Source: Metellina segmentata (lineage: Eukaryota > Arthropoda > Arachnida > Araneae > Tetragnathidae). From it: 64,000 nt of DNA. The notes beneath the pieces are model-generated. The model had not been told where the DNA came from. It saw nothing but the letters and a program-made list of their open reading frames with translations, and made no database searches. The stretch covers positions 99,451,441-99,515,440 of the forward strand of contig OX375874.1 in assembly GCA_947359465.1 (NCBI GenBank), given 5' to 3'. The position numbers and the translations under genes are program-made. Positions 32,072 to 43,219 of this stretch are shown in pieces. Within the stretch, counting starts at the first letter, position 1. The number at the start of each line of letters is the position of its first letter.

Positions 32072-34237
32072 CAAAGGTTGTTCAAATGAAAAGGTATGAA
32101 ACGACACTATGGGTATAAATGAAGACTTTATTCAAAGTACACACCATAGGCCTGAGCACAACGATCCCATTGATTAACGAGCCGAAGGATTCCTTATTTC
32201 CAGAATTCCTGTGACTGTTACGAGACCTAGTAATTCACAGCGTCCTTGAGTTCGTCGTCCGGGTTAAAGCGCTTCCCTTTCAAATGTTTTTTCAGAGGAC
32301 CAAATACATGGAAATCACAGAATGACATGTCCGGGCTGTATGGCGGATGGTGAAGCTGCTCCCACTTGAACTTGGCCAGTTCCGAGTGTGTAACCCTGGA
32401 GACGTGGGGACGCGCGTTATCATGGAGCAGAACCACACCTTCCGTGAGCAGCCTCGGTCTCTTGTTATTGTTGGACCAGCTTCGGAGTGTCTCGCAGTAC
32501 ACATCGGAGTTAATGGTTCTTAAAATGGTCTAACAAGTAGCGGACCTTGGACATCGGAAAAGACGGTGAGCAATATCTTCCCTGCTGACACCACGGCTTT
32601 GAACTTTTTAAGGAGAGGTGACGACGCATGCTTCCACTGCATGCTGTCCCGCTTTGTCTCTGGCTCGTAGTGATGTCACCAGATCTCATCACCTGTAACG
32701 ATCCGCTCTAAGAAAGCGGGGTCTTCATGATACCGAAACAGATGTTGAAGTGCTAGCCCCATACGCAATTCCTTTTGCTGGTCGGTGATCTGCTTCGGAA
32801 CCCACTGCACGCACCTTCCAATAACGCAACCTGTCGTGAACAATTGTCCAAACTGTTCCAAAGCTGACATCCACCTTCAAAGCCAACATTCGCAATGTGA
32901 CACGCCGATCACTTCTCACTAGGTCGTGCAGCTTGTCGATGAGATTTGCCGTGATGACTGTGTTTGCCTTACCTGGACTCGGGTTATCAAACAAACTATC
33001 AGTGCCTGCACGAAAACAGGCACTCCATTTTCTCACTGACTTGTCGGACACACAGTCTTCCAAATATACGGTCACCATCCGGCGATGAATAACGGCCGGT
33101 TTAACACCTTCCACCAATCGCTTCCCTAGATGCCTCGCTACTTTCTTCCCTGCTGACACCACGGCTTTGAACTTTTTAAGGAGAGGTGACGACGCATGCT
33201 TCCACTGCATGCTGTCCCGCTTTGTCTCTGGCTCGTAGTGATGTCACCCACTGCACGCACCTTCCAATAACGCAACCTGTCGTGAACAATTGTCCAAACT
33301 GTTCCAAAGCTGACATCCACCTTCAAAGCCAACATTCGCAATGTGACACGCCGATCACTTCTCACTAGGTCGTGCAGCTTGTCGATGAGATTTGCCGTGA
33401 TGACTGTGTTTGCCTTACCTGGACTCGGGTTATCAAACAAACTATCAGTGCCTGCACGAAAACAGGCACTCCATTTTCTCACTGACTTGTCGGACACACA
33501 GTCTTCCAAATATACGGTCACCATCCGGCGATGAATAACGGCCGGTTTAACACCTTCCACCAATCGCTTCCCTAGATGCCTCGCTACTTTCTTCCCTGCT
33601 GACACCACGGCTTTGAACTTTTTAAGGAGAGGTGACGACGCATGCTTCCACTGCATGCTGTCCCGCTTTGTCTCTGGCTCGTAGTGATGTCACCAGATCT
33701 CATCACCTGTAACGATCCGCTCTAAGAAAGCGGGGTCTTCATGATACCGAAACAGATGTTGAAGTGCTAGCCCCATACGCAATTCCTTTTGCTGGTCGGT
33801 GATCTGCTTCGGAACCCACTGCACGCACCTTCCAATAACGCAACCTGTCGTGAACAATTGTCCAAACTGTTCCAAAGCTGACATCCACCTTCAAAGCCAA
33901 CATTCGCAATGTGACACGCCGATCACTTCTCACTAGGTCGTGCAGCTTGTCGATGAGATTTGCCGTGATGACTGTGTTTGCCTTACCTGGACTCGGGTTA
34001 TCAAACAAACTATCAGTGCCTGCACGAAAACAGGCACTCCATTTTCTCACTGACTTGTCGGACACACAGTCTTCCAAATATACGGTCACCATCCGGCGAT
34101 GAATAACGGCCGGTTTAACACCTTCCACCAATCGCTTCCCTAGATGCCTCGCTACTTTCTCCCATAGCGGCATAAGCAAATATGTTAACGGTTACGTTTT
34201 TACGACTTTTCGTACCTCTTCATTTGAACACCCCTTG
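32072..34237 (-). mobile_element. Mariner transposon with internal triplication
   Basis: Terminal inverted repeats of about 30 bases (left CAAAGGTTGTTCAAATGAA, right the complement of CAAGGGGTGTTCAAATGAA) are flanked by TA on both sides. The minus strand encodes a mariner transposase in pieces: N-terminal helix-turn-helix half (VARHLGKRLVEG, SVRKWSACFRAG), the first catalytic Asp in IVTGDEIW, then HDNARPH and YSPDMSFCD for the second and third. Frameshifts and stops occur after KVRA and after DEIW. A 568-base part of the coding region is present three times, so the element is 2.17 kb instead of the usual 1.3 kb. It cannot make transposase. Confidence 0.93.
32577..34158. repeat. Tandem triplication inside mariner (568/446/568 bp)
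   Basis: Units start at CTTCCCTGCTG at 32577, 33145 and 33591 and are nearly identical. The middle unit lacks 122 bases, lost between two ACC triplets (GTCACC at 33243 joined to CACTGC). Each unit spans transposase from VARHLG to SAGKK, so the DNA-binding half is read three times. Confidence 0.93.
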
Positions 34238-35003
34238 TATAGACTTCTTTTGTTTCAGGGATAGATTATGATGCTTTTAACTTTTGTTTAAAGCCCATCC
34301 CATGGAATCATAGATTCTGTTTTCAGTGAGCAATGTGTATGGTGTGAAATCTCCCTGTAGGGATGTTGATGATAACGTTACATTTTTAGCTTCCTTCTTC
34401 ACTATCTTAACATACATCATCTTTTGTTACACCAGTGCCTTCTGCAATAGTATGCTAGTCATGAAGTATATGAATGTCGAATTCTTCAATAGTTTTAAAT
34501 GATGACATACATTCCATTTCAGATCAGAAGAGAGTTGGTTTTCTTCTGGGAAGACTTACCAGATGGGAAGTTTAAGGGAAATCGATGAATGGTGTAGAAT
34601 TTCAAGTCGTTATTTACATCCTGAATTCGAATTGCTGTTTGACTTCCTGAACCGCCGAGTGATGCAGAATTTCAACAACAGATGACTTTACATCCCTTAC
34701 TCCACCTAGAGGTAGTAGTGCTGTAAAGATATCTTGTGATGAAGAAGTATCATGACCACTGTGGACGTAGCTTTAAATGTGCTTCTCGATGACTGCTGAA
34801 ACTCAATCTCATTGGTACCTGACACGCTGTTGTTCATTACATTCACTCTGTATAATTTCAAATCCAATTTCCAGTGAGATTGCTGCTTTTCCTGCTTTTA
34901 CATTGACTGTTGAATAAATAGCATCCATCATTGGTACTCCTATCAACAATTTTGGAAACACCAGAGAAGTCTTTCTTGACGTGTTAACACGTGTTTGAAA
35001 ATA
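34238..35003. other. No clear gene, possible remains of the gene split by mariner
   Basis: Less AT-rich than its surroundings. Short open stretches on the minus strand (for example HRFPLNFPSGKSSQKK near 34560) suggest decayed coding sequence, but I cannot assemble or identify it. Confidence 0.3.
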
Positions 35004-35400
35004 TCTCTCTGTATTAAAAAAAGTTACCGCTGCCCCCGCTGGATTGAAAACTGTGTTGTTTAGCTCGATTCTTAGACGGTTTCCCGAGAAAGTACTGATC
35101 GGAAAAAAACGAAATTAACAAGGTTTGTTCTTCATCGTATTCCCTGGACGATTATTAAGATTTTTTTTCCGATGCGGCTATTAGTTTAGGGTTTATTAAG
35201 TGTCAAAATTGAAGAAGCGAAATTTCTTCCGCGAGTGAGCAAAACACAAACAAATTTTCAGTCTTCAGCCGTGAGTTTTTTTTAAAGAGTACCTCTCAAC
35301 GTAAATTTTTGCAGCTCGTCGAGTTTTTTTTTTTTTGATGTTTCAATTTGGTTCTTGATAATATTTTTTTGAAATTCGGGAAAAATCGGGACATTTTTGT

Positions 35401-35940
35401 TACTTTTTTTTTTATAAACTGCCAAATCTATATCTTATTACTATTAGTTTTTAATTTTTAAAATATAGCAGTATACCTCAGAATGTACTCTTTCTTACGG
35501 TACTGTTATTTTTTAAATCGTTTAATAATTAAATTGGATGCAATCAAAAGTGGGTCATGCAAAATTCGGAATCTTTGGATATTTTCTCTACGTTTTATTA
35601 AAACCATTATATCTAAAGCAAAACACATTATTTTTTTAATTTGAGAACATCGCTGAATACATTACATTACACTCTTTCTTATGGTAAATTTTTTTTTCAA
35701 ATTGGTTAATAAATAAAATCGATGCAATTAAAAGTTAGTCATAAATAAACTTTCAGATCATAATTTCCAATACAAAACCAAATCGGTCATACTTATATCG
35801 TATTACTGTTACTTTTTATTTTAAAAATATCGCAGTATACCTCAGAATGTACTCTTTCTTACGGTTCAATAATTTTTAAAATTGGTTAATATATAAATTC
35901 GATTCAATCAAAAGTTGGTGACACAAATTTCGTATTTTTC
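35401..35940. repeat. Three decayed tandem repeats of about 180 bp
   Basis: Copies at about 35401-35580, 35590-35750 and 35760-35940 share blocks such as CAGAATGTACTCTTTCTTA and TTCAATCAAAAGTTGG. In addition CGATGCGGCTATTAGTTTA occurs at 35170 and again at 36195, about 1 kb apart, enclosing this array. Confidence 0.7.
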
Positions 35941-36267
35941 AGTTCGTATAGCAGGTTCCGCAAGCAGTAGTCGGTTGCATTTTTGAGTATCGGGTATGCC
36001 AGATATCAAATTTATCGTAGCAATAATTGCCATAAAAACGATTTCTTTTTTATTTGGCGAGGAAAAAGGCTCTCTTTTTTCGCTCTGTTCTCAGACAGTT
36101 TAACGACAAAGTACAAAGTACATATCGTAAAGTTTGGAGATTAACATTGTTTACTTAAAATTTTACAGGGAACAAGATGCAGAAGATTTTTTAACGATGC
36201 GGCTATTAGTTTAGGGTGAATTAAGTGTTAAAGCAAAAAAAAGTGAAATCACTTACGAAAGAAGTAT

Positions 36268-36547
36268 TGGTTTGCGAAGCAAACCAAGCGGGATTGCGTT
36301 GCAATCCCCGGGTTAGGCGAGCGTAAGCGAGCAGGGGGCGAAGCTGTGGCGTCATGTACCGGAAAGTGAAATCAGGATAATACGAATTATTCAGACAGTT
36401 TCATTCTGTGAGAGGAATGTTGGTTTGCGAAGCAAGCCAAATGGCATCTGTGAAAGGAGTGTTGGTTTGCGAAGCAAACCAAATGGGATTGCGCAGCAAT
36501 CCCCGGGGGTCGGCGAGCGTAAGCGTTCAGGGGGAGGAGCCCCCTAG
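36268..36547 (+). repeat. Arrays of GCGAAGC-type mini-hairpins at Helitron end
   Basis: Short palindromes with three-base loops: GGTTTGCGAAGCAAACC (about 36269), GGGATTGCGTTGCAATCCC (36290), GCGAGCGTAAGCGAGC (36318). The series repeats at 36421-36530 with compensating or near-compensating changes. The Helitron at 11529 has the same order of hairpins with different stem sequences. GCGAAGC is known to form an unusually stable DNA mini-hairpin. Confidence 0.8.
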
Positions 36548-38090
36548 TATAGTACAACATACAATACATATCTTGGGTGCAGTTGTCTGCAAGTGTTGGG
36601 TAGGTCACATTTTCCTGTTTGTCATAATTAAACATTATTTTAGTAGGTATAATGTAAAATTGAAATTGATTTTTTTTTAAACACGGTAGACTAATAGCCT
36701 GAAGGGGTTTCGATGCATAACATAGATATAACTAAATTTGTATCCCATGTAATTTAACAACATTAAATTTAATGACATAATTAATATTAAAGTTGATGTA
36801 GTTAATTTTTATAGTTAAATTTTTTTAATTAAAAATGTTTAAATGCAGCACAGTATCGGCAGTTCTTGAACATTTTGATAGCAAAATAACTGTTTTTTAT
36901 AATAAAAAAAATATAATAAAAAAAATATAAAAAAAACTGGGAAAAGTGCCAAGGAACAGACATTGGGAGGCTGTTGTATAACAATTATGCTATCTTCTAG
37001 CACTAATAGCATGCTTATTAGAATCTGCAGTTTTGAGACATAAAGCATTCAAAATTGCGGAAATTGGAAAAAATCGGTTTTTAACATGAATTTCGGTAGA
37101 ACTCCTTTGGGTTGTCAAAATCATTTTCATGCAGTAATAATCTGGACATGATGGAAAACATAATTCGCATAAAAAAAATTGGCCTCTGTCTGGTTTGCGG
37201 AATTTTAGCTTTACATTTCTGTAATTCGTGATTGTTTATTGTTTTAGGTTTAATGAATGATACTTTGCAAAATATATATAGTTTTGAAACATGATGAATT
37301 ATTTGTATTAGCCTTGTACGTTTTGGTAAACTGTATTGGGAACAACAAATTGTTAAATAATATTACCGTTTAAAAACAATTTTGGTTCATTTTTAAAGAA
37401 ACACCCATTACATCTTTACGAAATTATTTGTCTTGTGTAAACTTCTGAAACATCATCTAAGAACAGACAAAAGCACTTTTTCTACGATTGAACAGGTGGG
37501 TGTTTATTTCAAGTTAAGGGGAGTTAGTACCTTTTAGACCATGCGTTGCTCGCGAAAACATACTTTTTTCGATTCATCATAAATAATTGAGTTTTGTATA
37601 TTGTAGTATAAAATTGATACAGTTTAAAGATAATTGTATGGCTTTTAAAAAACTGCAGTCATATTTGTAATTAAAAATATCAATTTTTATAAAATCTTGC
37701 AAAAATTATACACAATTTCTTCGTTTTGAAATTTACCAACTTAACTTTCTCAGGTGTAATTCTTTTTTGTATAGTATACAGAAAACTCGCGAATGTATAC
37801 AAATTTCGCTTTTGACAAGCGAAATCCTTTTGAGGTTCCATCTAGATCACTTGTACGTTAGTATCTACTTCTGAATATCAGCTATTCTATCAAATTAGTT
37901 TCTATCAATATTTTCCTACTGTCTTTCCCAAAATATAAATAATAAAAACTCTTAAAATATGTTTTGATGGAATTAATAAAATTTTTAAGTTAATAAGCTT
38001 GAATTAGTGTCCGGATGGCGCTAACGTTTTCGGTAATTCCTTTTTTTACAATAAATAAATTACTTTGGGGACACGAAATTGTTTAAACTA
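36548..38090. other. No gene; part of a dispersed repeat
   Basis: About 36925-37040 is an inverted copy of 30715-30860 (shared core TAGCATAATTGTTATACA). The rest is AT-rich with no frame I would support. Confidence 0.4.
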
Positions 38091-38766
38091 CAATAGAACT
38101 CCAATTATTCGATCACCAGTTATACGGATCGCTTTGAGAAAAAAAAAGAAATCAGTTAAATCCGCATTAAATTTTTTTGTCGGTGAATGACAAAAACGAA
38201 GTGGACGAAGTGTCAATTGAGTACATAAGAAATATTCCTGGATGTTCCTAGTGTTGTGCAGGACGTATGAGAGTGGTTGGTGTGGTTAATTCTTCGGGCC
38301 CTAGATTCCAAATCCACAGACAATGAATTCATTCTAAAGATGATAGAAAATCTTATTGATGACCCATAAAATAACGACGTCATTGCTACTCAACCATACA
38401 CAGGACCGTCAGATAGTAAGGTGTTACGTGCCTTGACAAAGCGCCAAAATGGTTGGAGCGGCAGCCTGAGGGCGACCATCTATAGCTGCTCACCCCAACT
38501 TTATGTGATACTTAGATGCACGGAAACGAGAGTAAAGACAGCGAAACAACTATCTTTAACCTATATGTGCAGGCAATGTACATTTTAAAACAGTGTGTCA
38601 GTACAAATTACATATAAACAAAATTATTTTCATAGTCTCATCACATAGTAAAGCAAATTTCGTTATTTGACTCAAATAAGTAAACTATTTTTCCGTGAAT
38701 TACGCAATGATTCTATTATCCGGATGGGGTCAAGATCCAGTTGATTCGGATAGTTGGAGTTCAACT
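38091..38766. mobile_element. Pogo/Tigger-like element remnant
   Basis: The ends look like decayed inverted repeats: AGAACTCCAATTATTCG on the left, and on the right the complement of TGAACTCCAACTATCCG. The inside is less AT-rich and resembles decayed transposase coding sequence, with no usable frame. A TA flank is seen on the left only. Confidence 0.45.
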
Positions 38767-39689
38767 TTCTTTCTACGATTGAATAAGAAAAAAGACAACC
38801 TGACTTTGAAAATATACATTTTTTGAATTTATGAAATTTATTACTATCCGTATTTCAAAAAGCAATGTTTTCTTCCAAATTTCTATTCAAATTCGTTTTA
38901 ACCTCAGCAAAATTTCCAATACACCTATAAAATCCAAGCTTATTTATAAGCAGAAAATTGGTCAATATAAACATATTTCCATAAATTTCAGTAACTTAAC
39001 AGCTGAATTTTACTGCGTCAGACTGTGTTTCAGTTTTATTTTTTCATTTTGTACAACTATCCAAATAAAGACAGTCAACAAACTTTTATTAACTAGTTCA
39101 TAATTTATAAAAACAGTTCTAATTTTGTAAATCCATTATCAAACATTCCTGCATTTGAAAACACAACTGGTTTTCGCTTTTAACCTTTTGGCCACGGCTA
39201 TAGATATAACTAGCGCGGTTCTTATAGCTTTTTAGATATAACTGCTGAACTGATCGTAGTTTGTATTCCTTCTTAGGGCGATCAAGGCACAACTGCTGTA
39301 TCTGTCGTAGTCTAATAGTTAAGGGTATAACAAGCATTTCCCTTCATCATACTTATGCTGTAACAAAGAATATAATTATCCAGAATAGAAATTTTGGTTT
39401 AAAACTCAGGTTGTTTTAAAAGTAATGCTGGAAAAGTAATTATTTTTTGGACCTAGTTTTACATAATTTTAATTCTAATTATTTGAGCCAACTTTTCATC
39501 TTTAAATATTAATAATTTTCTTAATACTTGAAAGAGAGACAGAAAAAAGCATTCAAGTTAGCACAAGAGTAAATTCGTATTTGTCGCATGTCTAATGCAA
39601 GAATGATATATATAGAGGCCACAAAATATTGCCAGGAAAACTATAGGTACTGGATTAGTTGCGTCGGATATCAGTTACTGCAGTTTTAC
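38767..39689. other. No convincing gene
   Basis: A minus-strand frame at 39119-39337 contains a twofold repeat (LRQIQQLCL, then LRSVQQLYL), from a duplicated stretch of about 50 bases; I do not recognise it. Otherwise AT-rich. Confidence 0.35.
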
Positions 39690-39933
39690 AGAATGCGCAC
39701 TAAGAATAAAAATCTCAATCACTTCCAAAATGTATCGACTTTTGTAACAGTCACTTTAGTATCACCTTTTTCTGATTCCTTCCGCTAACACATATGTTTT
39801 GTATATAAAATAGATTAGATATGAATTGGTACTATACACATTCAAATTTATTTCTAGGATTGATGTTGATTGTTGAATATGCGTTAAAAAACTATTTTCC
39901 TGATATTTAAACTATATAGACAGTTTCATAACT

Positions 39934-40712
39934 AGAGCAACTTTTTTGTGTAGTAAAAATGGGAAAAGTTGCATTTATCAGTCCTTAAAATTGCATTTAT
40001 GGAAAAAAAGTTGCATTTATGGTAATAAAGTTGCATTTATATTTGATAAACTAAAATCTAAAATAAATTATTCGTAAAAAATGATAAAAATTCAAAATAT
40101 ATTGACAATTTTAGTCGTGTACAACAGTATTATAATACATCATTAAACACAGAAAAACGTTGAATGGCCGATCCTTGGCCACTAATTTCTTTAAAATTGA
40201 AATACTGCGTCAGCCGCTGTCATATAATGTGCTGTATCGGATAGCAGAAGCGCAAAATCCTTTCGCTCAATATTCAGAGATTTTAACACGTCATCTACAT
40301 GGCGAATAACATATTGATGATCGACACTCGCCTAGCAAACTCTGCAATCGATTACTTAAGTTTCCTCTGGATAATCAAGAGTGCCAACCGAAGTGATGAA
40401 GTATTTTCTGCCATTTATTTCATTTTCGTCTGTTAGGACGAACAGCTTCTTTCCATGAACTTCTTGCTTCGGCGTTCGAAAGATCAAGTGTGGCTTTCAC
40501 ACGTGATCAAAGGGTTGGTTCAGAGGGCAAAAAATGAAATAGTAATTTCATATTAATTTATTTTAAGCTAAATTTTAAAAAAGTTGCAAATGGTTGCATT
40601 TATGCAGAAACTTGCATTTATATTGCTGTTATAACTCACTTAATATACACTCCATGTAGGAGGAATTTTGATTTTAGTACTTCACATAACGCGTGAAAAA
40701 AAAGTTGCCCCA
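39934..40712. mobile_element. Non-autonomous hAT-like element (779 bp), block C only
   Basis: Flanked by the target duplication TTCATAACT (39925-39933 and 40713-40721); the empty sites in block A (14956-14964) and B (52117-52125) have this once, as TTCATTACT. Ends are short inverted repeats (GAGCAACTTTTTT and the complement of AAAAAAGTTGCCC). The motif GTTGCATTTATG or its core recurs at least six times near both ends. No transposase frame. An 8-9 base duplication suggests hAT. Confidence 0.85.
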
Positions 40713-42115
40713 TTCATAACTTAATTTCCTTGTTAAAATTAAGTAATGATACTTTATTAAAAGCTACTCAACAGTCAATAAAATTCTTATATAAATCTGA
40801 ATAGTTAAGTGATTTCCATTCAGAAACCAAATCCCGGAATTTAAAAAATGTGTTATGAAGATTCCATTTTAAACAGCTTGTTAGTTAGAGCAAAAAAGTT
40901 TTACACATACGTTTTGCCATTTCTGGACGAATTTGTAATGCTTGTTTTCCCCGACTGGTACAATGAAATGTTAGTGTTCTTTCAGAGAAAATTACACTTG
41001 CCCAATTTAAGATCGCGAGTATCTGTAAACATCCACAACACTCTAACCTGGAGATATTTGAGACCACGATTGATTTAAGGTGCACCAGCCCCCACGTGAA
41101 TGACGGTCTTGACTTGACTGCAACCCTACGGCTATTAATCTGCGATTCTACCAACTGGAATACGTGACTGAGGACGGAAAACAGAGTGCAATATTAGTCG
41201 TTATGAATTCGTCATTTCAATCCTAGCAACTTCTAACACAATTATACAAATATGTACAATATAATATTTTCTGTTCCAAGCTCTACGGATAAAAATCATA
41301 AAATTATAAAACATTTTGAATTTAGTATTTTCCATTGAAATTTTTAGAAATTGAACTACTAGTGTCCATGTTCCAGGTAATGTAATATTTTATTACATCA
41401 TTACACAAAGTGGTACTTTGATATTTTTCGTTGAATAGACACATTACGAACTTTTTTCCAATTACGTTAACGTCTCCGAAAATTTACGTCTTTCATAAAT
41501 TCTGCATTGGAAAATGCTTATTCGTGCGAAAAGTACAATACCTACGTCAAATTGCACTTACGAAAAATCAATCATACTTTTCACAAATGCATGTTTGTGG
41601 TTCTAAAGGTACTTTCGTATTACTTAAAAAAATCAATAATAACAATTACATAGAATCTTTGGTTCAAAAGCAAATGGTTTACAATTGATTGCTTATACAG
41701 TCACTTTTAAATGTAAGGAAAGAAAGTGTTTTCGGTAAAGATGCTTAACTGTAACATAGTACATACTTATCACTGCTTGCAACATTAGTGAGATTATTTG
41801 TGTGAAATCATTTTTTGCAGGATTACAAGATAATTTGTGAAATATTAACGTAATATGTTCATTGTTGAATGTGATAAGTACAAAAACACCCAAAGTTTAT
41901 TAATCAAGAATTATCTTGGATTTAAATAGATGATACTATAATTAGTTTTATTCATTACTTGATAAATACAAAAGACTGACCCAGATACTTTCATATTAAC
42001 AAATCAACAATACGTTCCTGTCAATCTCGAGTTAAATTAGGTTTAAGAAAATAAGATAATAAATATGGGATTGATTCGAATTATTTCAAATCTATTGCTT
42101 CAAAACTTGTGAATA
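40713..42115. other. Region upstream of GR gene, conserved between GR units
   Basis: Contains the segment shared by all three blocks (40885-41154; here the plus-strand frame is open for 76 codons, product unrecognised) and a stretch at 41340-41700 also found upstream of 53569 (52795-53170) and of the pseudogene at 12759 (10840-11230). Confidence 0.5.
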
Positions 42116-43219
42116 ATGATAAACATCGATCTACCTCTCCAGTATTTTCTGAAATTCAATTCCAAAAAAGAAAAGAAAGCGATTGAAACAATTATTACTT
42201 ATATCTCCAACTTTTCAGCAGCATCTCTACATTTATACAGCTTGTATATTTTTACGATCCATTGTATTGGATTTGGAAATATAGGTATTATTACTTCTCT
42301 TATTCGGAATACTATTGCTTTTCTATCCTGCGTTCTTTGGTACTCTCTATATTTTCAAGAGAAAAGAATAAGGAAGCTCATAAACGCACAGAATTCTTAT
42401 CTATCAACAGTACGCAGATCTAAAGTATACGAGTTTTCTGGAATATGTCTACTAGCATTGATATCCATTATCCCTTTTGTGTCAGCTGCTATTTACACGA
42501 AATTTGCGATCGAAACGAACTATCATAAAGGGTTCTTTACATTCGGGTATGAATTTCAAGATAAAAAATTGGATGCAGTGTTTCGTTTTGTCGTATTCTA
42601 CGGATATTACTTAGTTCACATAAAGTGGCCATGTATCGCTATGTGGTCCATGTGTTTCTTGCTGTATCGGACTGGAAGAATGCTTGATGACTTCAGCACA
42701 GATCTGAAAAATATAACTTTCTTCGTCCATTTACCAGAGACTTCTAAAAAGCTGAATGAATACTTTGCGATTGTGGACACGATTCGCTTAACGAAATACG
42801 TGCTTTCGCTGCCGTCTCTGATCTTGGTAATCATTAGTTTCTCAAATTTGTACACAGTATTTACTGTGTTTTTATTGAAAAGGATAGTCGTGACACTTCA
42901 TCACGTCTTACTTCTATCGACTATGTTTTCGACGGGCTGTGCTATTATAATTTTGTTAACCTTTTACAGTGCTAGAATTCCCCAGTGTATATCAGAAATA
43001 AAAATAACTTCCGGACGAATGAAGCTTAAGCACGGATTGAACAAAACAGTCCGTCCAGAAAATTCATTCCTGCTGGAAAATATCAAAAATGAAGAATTGA
43101 TTTACGTGACAGCTTGCGGCTTGTTTGTTTTCAGTAATGGCTTTATAGTTTCAGCATTCGGTTCCCTGTTCACTTTTGGTCAACTCATTTTCAATTTGAA
43201 TAGTGGAAAAGTTGAATAA
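42116..43219 (+). CDS. Gustatory receptor-like chemoreceptor, 367 aa (block C)
   Basis: Single-exon, uninterrupted. Hydrophobic segments at about residues 28-52, 58-80, 107-130, 152-184, 230-254, 262-286 and 331-361 give the seven-transmembrane GR topology. Conserved stretches include the intracellular FQEKRIRKLI, HIKWPCIAMW in TM4, ARIPQ after TM6, and SAFGSLFTFGQLIFNL in TM7, where Thr-Phe replaces the usual family Thr-Tyr. Nearly the same length and clearly paralogous to 53569-54672. Expected at the dendritic membrane of chemosensory neurons; ligand unknown. The first Met (ATGATAAACATC) aligns with that of the block B gene. Confidence 0.88.
   Translation: MINIDLPLQYFLKFNSKKEKKAIETIITYISNFSAASLHLYSLYIFTIHCIGFGNIGIITSLIRNTIAFLSCVLWYSLYFQEKRIRKLINAQNSYLSTVRRSKVYEFSGICLLALISIIPFVSAAIYTKFAIETNYHKGFFTFGYEFQDKKLDAVFRFVVFYGYYLVHIKWPCIAMWSMCFLLYRTGRMLDDFSTDLKNITFFVHLPETSKKLNEYFAIVDTIRLTKYVLSLPSLILVIISFSNLYTVFTVFLLKRIVVTLHHVLLLSTMFSTGCAIIILLTFYSARIPQCISEIKITSGRMKLKHGLNKTVRPENSFLLENIKNEELIYVTACGLFVFSNGFIVSAFGSLFTFGQLIFNLNSGKVE

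Larger units (their letters stand above)
35004..36547 (+). mobile_element. Helitron, second member (about 1.5 kb), non-coding
   Basis: The 3' end is clear: GTCGGCGAGCGTAAGCG, a hairpin of GGGGG and CCCCC arms, and CTAG at 36544-36547 followed by T, matching the ending of the Helitron at 11529-12172. The 5' end is less sure; an A followed by TCTCTCTGTATT at 35004 is the best candidate and agrees with A/T insertion. No Rep/helicase is encoded. It contains three decayed tandem repeats and two hairpin arrays. Confidence 0.6.

Noticed and set aside
32897..33088. Plus-strand frames repeated three times (also 33343, 33911)
   Set aside because: Antisense of the triplicated mariner segment.
38831..39103. 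90-codon frame
   Set aside because: Low-complexity Ile/Ser/Phe-rich product from AT-rich DNA; no start context or similarity elsewhere in the window.
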